From positions 1 through 6,540 of the forward strand of contig JAUXUT010000127.1 of NCBI GenBank assembly GCA_030680695.1: a stretch of DNA of 6,540 nucleotides, written 5' to 3'. Origin of the DNA: a bacterium (GTDB lineage: Bacteria > Patescibacteria > Paceibacteria > UBA9973 > UBA6065). A model generated the notes under the pieces. The model did not search any database, had not been told where the DNA came from, and worked only from the letters and a program-made list of their open reading frames with translations. Positions within the stretch are counted from its first letter, which is position 1. Every line of letters starts with the position of its first letter. Of this stretch, positions 3,868 through 6,540 are shown in pieces. The translations under genes were made by a program, and so were the position numbers.

Positions 3868-6540
3868 ATAAGATATATATTTTCATGTCGTTGACGGGTT
3901 CGTCGCTCCAACCGAACTCGCCACTGTAGTATTGCTCGTCAAGATGAAAAATACCTGCTCCTTTCTCTCCTTGTTGAACTTCGTGAATAATTCCTGCTTT
4001 ATATAATTCGTCAAATTCACGTGGACGTAGATTGACGGAATATCTCTGCGCTTTCTTGAGAAGTTTATATTGTTTTTCCAATTCAGGTGCGCGACACAAC
4101 TCCGCAATTATTTCTACGCCCTCATCTCCGTATGGAACAACTACGCTTCGACTCGGCAAGTCAATCACTCGAAATGCTTCTGCGGCAGTTTTGAACGACT
4201 GGCGAATCTCAATATCAAGCGCGTCCTGGCTGGTTCTCTTGTATGCCTGCACAGCCAATGAATTTACTGAAAGCAAGTTAAATAAATCGTCATCCTGCCC
4301 TGCGGCTGATTTTACACTGACCTTGTAATCCATTTCATTTTTTCGAGCATAGTAGTAATAGTCGTAATATGCCGTCATCATTTCCAGACTAATTCGCTCG
4401 TTGCCAAACGACTCAGGGTTTTTCTTGAAATCGTCCAACACGCGCAACGATTGGTTTATGCCGATTGAAATGTCCTTCAACTTCCCGATATTTTCATCCT
4501 TCGGATTGATAATCCAAACATTTCCATAGCCTTCGCGGACTCCGTGACGATTGCAACGTCCCGCAGACTGAGCAATGGAATCCAGTCCAGCCAAATGACG
4601 GATGACCGCGCCGAAGTCAATATCCACGCCCGCTTCGATGAGTTGCGTGCTAACGCAAATTACAGGCTCTGCTGTTTCAGGCTTAAGTTTTTCTTTGATT
4701 TCTTTTAGCACATTCAGACGATGAGCAGGGCACATATTTGTGCTGAGGTGATATAAGCGAACGTCAGCAATCTTTCTGTTAGCAATCGCTTGGTAAAGAG
4801 CAGTGGCTGACTTCTTGGTATTGACGACAACCAGCACGCTGCCTTTTTCTTGTAATTGGTTTTCGGCAAGTTCGGCTACTTCTTCCTCACTCCAACCTTC
4901 CTCTCTGCGTTTGTCAAAGATTTCAACACGCTTCAATTTTGCGAAGAGTTCTTTTTCGTTTTGAATAATGCGTTGCTCTGAATTAATCGTTAGAGCGCGA
5001 TATGAGTTGTCCAAATTATTGAGAGGTGGTTGAGTTGCTGTGCAAAGAACAACTGTTGCGCCACAAGTATGAACGAGAAAACGGAGCGCAAGATTCAGCA
5101 TGTGAATCATGTTGATGGGAATGGTTTGCACTTCATCCAGAATGATCACAGAATTTGCCAGTTGGTGCATTCGCCGTGCGCCGCGCGTCCCTGCGCCAAA
5201 TAATGATTCTAAAAATTGAACCTGTGTCGTGAGAACTACAGGCGCGTCCCAATTTTGCGCCAATAAATTCTGTCTGCGGCTTTCCTCGTCGGGCGTCAAG
5301 TTGGAATGATGTTCCAAAACCACTTTATCCAAATAATTTCCGTTCGCGTCCTTGTCTTCTAAAATCTTCCTGATGTCTTCGGCGTTTTGGTCAATGATCG
5401 AAGTAAAAGGAATGATGTAAAAGACTCTGTCCATTGAGTGCGTTTTTGCGTGATTCAGGGCAAAACGAAGGCTTGCCAGTGTCTTTCCACCGCCAGTAGG
5501 AACGGTCAATTGATAGATGCCTTTAGGTTTTGTGGCATAGTCAAAACAGGCTTGTGAGACTTGGGCGCGTAACTCATCTACATCATTCTTGGTTTCAAAT
5601 TTTTTCAGCCTATCATCCAAACGTTCAATCAAAGTATCCCAGGGGTGATATTGCCCATAATTTCGGATGTTGATGTTTCCAGGTTTCTCGAAATCGGCGG
5701 TATCGAGCCTGTCCGCGTCAATAAGTCCACTGAGAAGAAAACGAACAAGCAAGCCCGCTTTGAACGCCAATGTATTCTTTGACTCATCAGATTCTTCTTG
5801 CAATCCTTGCAGTTTGTCGAATATCTGATTTATCAAATCTTGCGATAATAATCCATCAAGCTTTGTCTCAATTTCATGCAATTTGGATAACGCCTCCGAT
5901 TTATGAGTATCGGTGTCGGCTTTTTCCATCCGCCGCTTGAATTCATTCTTTCCATCAGGGGTAAGACAATTAATCAAACCCGAATGATGGGATGAAATGC
6001 ACAAGGCAAGAACCTGTGCGGCTATCTTTTCTTTTCCTCCTTTGCCCCACAGATTTTCATATATCACCTGTGCGCCAGCAGTGGAATGATCAATTTTCCC
6101 GCGATTTGCTTCTGGATCAATATAGCCGTCTGCGTCTGGGTTAAGTACTCCTGTTCCCGAAAGCAGATAATTTTGAAATTGTTCGCTTGCTTTCCCAAAA
6201 TCGTGAAGCAAGCCAAGAATCTCTCCTCCTTCCCTTAATCCAATTTTTCCTGCAAACTCCCCTGAGAGTTCTGACACTGCTTTCAAATGTGCCATAAGGG
6301 ATTGGCGTTCTTTGTCTTTTTCACGGATGTGGGCAATTAATTCCTTTTTCATTTCCACCAACTTATACAACTCCGCCAACTCCTGCGCCTCGCGCATCAG
6401 CGACTTTCTCAAATTTTCAGGCTCCAACACTTCACAGTCCGCGCCCCAGCCGCGCACCCAGGGGAGCATCTCGCGCCATTCGGCAACTTCTGCGCTCCAA
6501 AGACAGCCGCCGTCTTCTGTTGGTTCGATTCTTTCCAAAG
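3866..6540 (-). CDS. cas3: CRISPR helicase-nuclease Cas3 (type I-C), in-frame with an N-terminal WYL regulator segment; 5' end beyond window
   Basis: Cas3 is recruited to target-bound Cascade, nicks the displaced strand and degrades DNA while translocating with ATP. Residues are numbered from the codon at 6538 (a TTG, not necessarily a start). The HD nuclease shows H70, H84, LLHDFGK (H112, D113), DHSTAGA (H151), SSHH (H184, H185) and DADRLD (D274, D276). The SF2 helicase follows with Walker A PTGGGKT at 347-353, DEVQ at 468-471, CTATQP at 499-504, STQLIEAGVDIDFG at 630-643 and QSAGRCNRHG at 657-666. The C-terminal domain ends at YSGEFGWSDEP and beyond, so the protein looks complete and active. 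Cas3 alone would start at M63 (ATG at 6352; 828 residues), within the usual size for I-C Cas3. Residues 1-60 instead match the end of a WYL regulator, with no stop between. Cas3 may thus be a fusion, or may also start internally at TTG 6370 or ATG 6352. cas5c follows after 11 bases. Confidence 0.94.
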   Translation of the reverse strand, partial: LERIEPTEDGGCLWSAEVAEWREMLPWVRGWGADCEVLEPENLRKSLMREAQELAELYKLVEMKKELIAHIREKDKERQSLMAHLKAVSELSGEFAGKIGLREGGEILGLLHDFGKASEQFQNYLLSGTGVLNPDADGYIDPEANRGKIDHSTAGAQVIYENLWGKGGKEKIAAQVLALCISSHHSGLINCLTPDGKNEFKRRMEKADTDTHKSEALSKLHEIETKLDGLLSQDLINQIFDKLQGLQEESDESKNTLAFKAGLLVRFLLSGLIDADRLDTADFEKPGNINIRNYGQYHPWDTLIERLDDRLKKFETKNDVDELRAQVSQACFDYATKPKGIYQLTVPTGGGKTLASLRFALNHAKTHSMDRVFYIIPFTSIIDQNAEDIRKILEDKDANGNYLDKVVLEHHSNLTPDEESRRQNLLAQNWDAPVVLTTQVQFLESLFGAGTRGARRMHQLANSVIILDEVQTIPINMIHMLNLALRFLVHTCGATVVLCTATQPPLNNLDNSYRALTINSEQRIIQNEKELFAKLKRVEIFDKRREEGWSEEEVAELAENQLQEKGSVLVVVNTKKSATALYQAIANRKIADVRLYHLSTNMCPAHRLNVLKEIKEKLKPETAEPVICVSTQLIEAGVDIDFGAVIRHLAGLDSIAQSAGRCNRHGVREGYGNVWIINPKDENIGKLKDISIGINQSLRVLDDFKKNPESFGNERISLEMMTAYYDYYYYARKNEMDYKVSVKSAAGQDDDLFNLLSVNSLAVQAYKRTSQDALDIEIRQSFKTAAEAFRVIDLPSRSVVVPYGDEGVEIIAELCRAPELEKQYKLLKKAQRYSVNLRPREFDELYKAGIIHEVQQGEKGAGIFHLDEQYYSGEFGWSDEPVNDMKIYIL
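6353..6540 (-). other. C-terminal extension (WCX) of a WYL-domain transcriptional regulator, fused in frame to cas3
   Basis: The roughly 60 residues before the HD domain do not belong to Cas3. They contain LWSAEVAEWREMLPWVRGWG at residues 14-33, EVLEPENLR at 36-44 and a helix EAQELAELY at 50-58. This is the pattern that closes WYL regulators of the YafY/DeoR-like type (a hydrophobic helix, W-G, the E-V-L-E-P-x-x-L-R motif and a final helix ending in Y). Such regulators, with an N-terminal winged helix and a ligand-sensing WYL domain, commonly neighbour CRISPR-Cas operons and can repress them. The rest of the protein would lie to the right of the window. Normally these proteins stop just after the final helix; here reading continues into Cas3. 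G+C of 6361-6540 is 57%, against 44% in the adjoining cas3 stretch. The family call rests on motif recognition only. Confidence 0.72.
6380..6384 (-). promoter_or_regulatory. Possible ribosome binding site for an internal cas3 start
   Basis: AGGAG inside the final WYL helix codons stands nine bases before an in-frame TTG at 6370 (L57), which would give a Cas3 of 834 residues without the WYL part. The ATG at 6352 is a more natural family start but has only GGTGG two bases away, which is too close to work well. The site may be coincidental, since Gln-Glu codons create it. Confidence 0.35.

Noticed and set aside
6536..6538. TTG as the true start of the cas3 frame
   Set aside because: It lies in the middle of the WYL C-terminal extension and the frame remains open to the window edge, so it is an artefact of the cut.
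1..6540. CRISPR array, tRNA, insertion sequence or terminator
   Set aside because: I saw no direct repeat of CRISPR type, no inverted repeats with transposase, and no hairpin with a U-tract; almost every base is coding.

Overview
The window carries the effector half of a type I-C (formerly Dvulg) CRISPR-Cas operon, read entirely from the minus strand. In transcription order, from right to left in window coordinates, it holds the C-terminal end of a WYL-family regulator joined in frame to cas3, then cas5c, cas8c (with a likely internal cas11c start), cas7 (csd2) and the first 55 codons of cas4. cas1, cas2 and the CRISPR array are expected downstream of cas4 but lie outside the window. No gap between genes exceeds about 30 bases, so there are no unexplained long non-coding stretches.

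Region by region: 6353-6540 encodes a WYL C-terminal extension that runs off the right edge. 3866-6352 encodes Cas3 with an apparently complete HD nuclease and SF2 helicase. 3135-3854 encodes Cas5c with the pre-crRNA processing residues Y46, K117 and H118 in place, consistent with the lack of cas6. 1142-3133 encodes the large subunit Cas8c. Inside its 3' end a strong Shine-Dalgarno and an in-frame ATG at 1540 would yield a 132-residue small subunit, Cas11c. 167-1111 encodes the backbone subunit Cas7 with an unusual charged insert. 1-167 is the start of Cas4, joined to cas7 by a TAATG overlap.

Together the genes would make a Cascade-like surveillance complex: Cas5c processes and caps the crRNA, Cas7 forms the filament, Cas8c recognises the PAM, Cas11c forms the belly, Cas3 is recruited to unwind and degrade the target, and Cas4 helps select spacers. 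All key residues I could check are intact, so the effector looks functional.

The most unusual point is that no stop codon separates the WYL segment from Cas3. The frame is open from the window edge through the whole helicase. The junction coincides with a shift in base composition, from 57% G+C (102/180, 6361-6540) to 44% (79/180, 6181-6360).

The host is a bacterium of moderate G+C. A WYL regulator beside a I-C operon and the protein style would fit environmental anaerobes such as Chloroflexota, but that is a weak guess and the window holds no phylogenetic marker.
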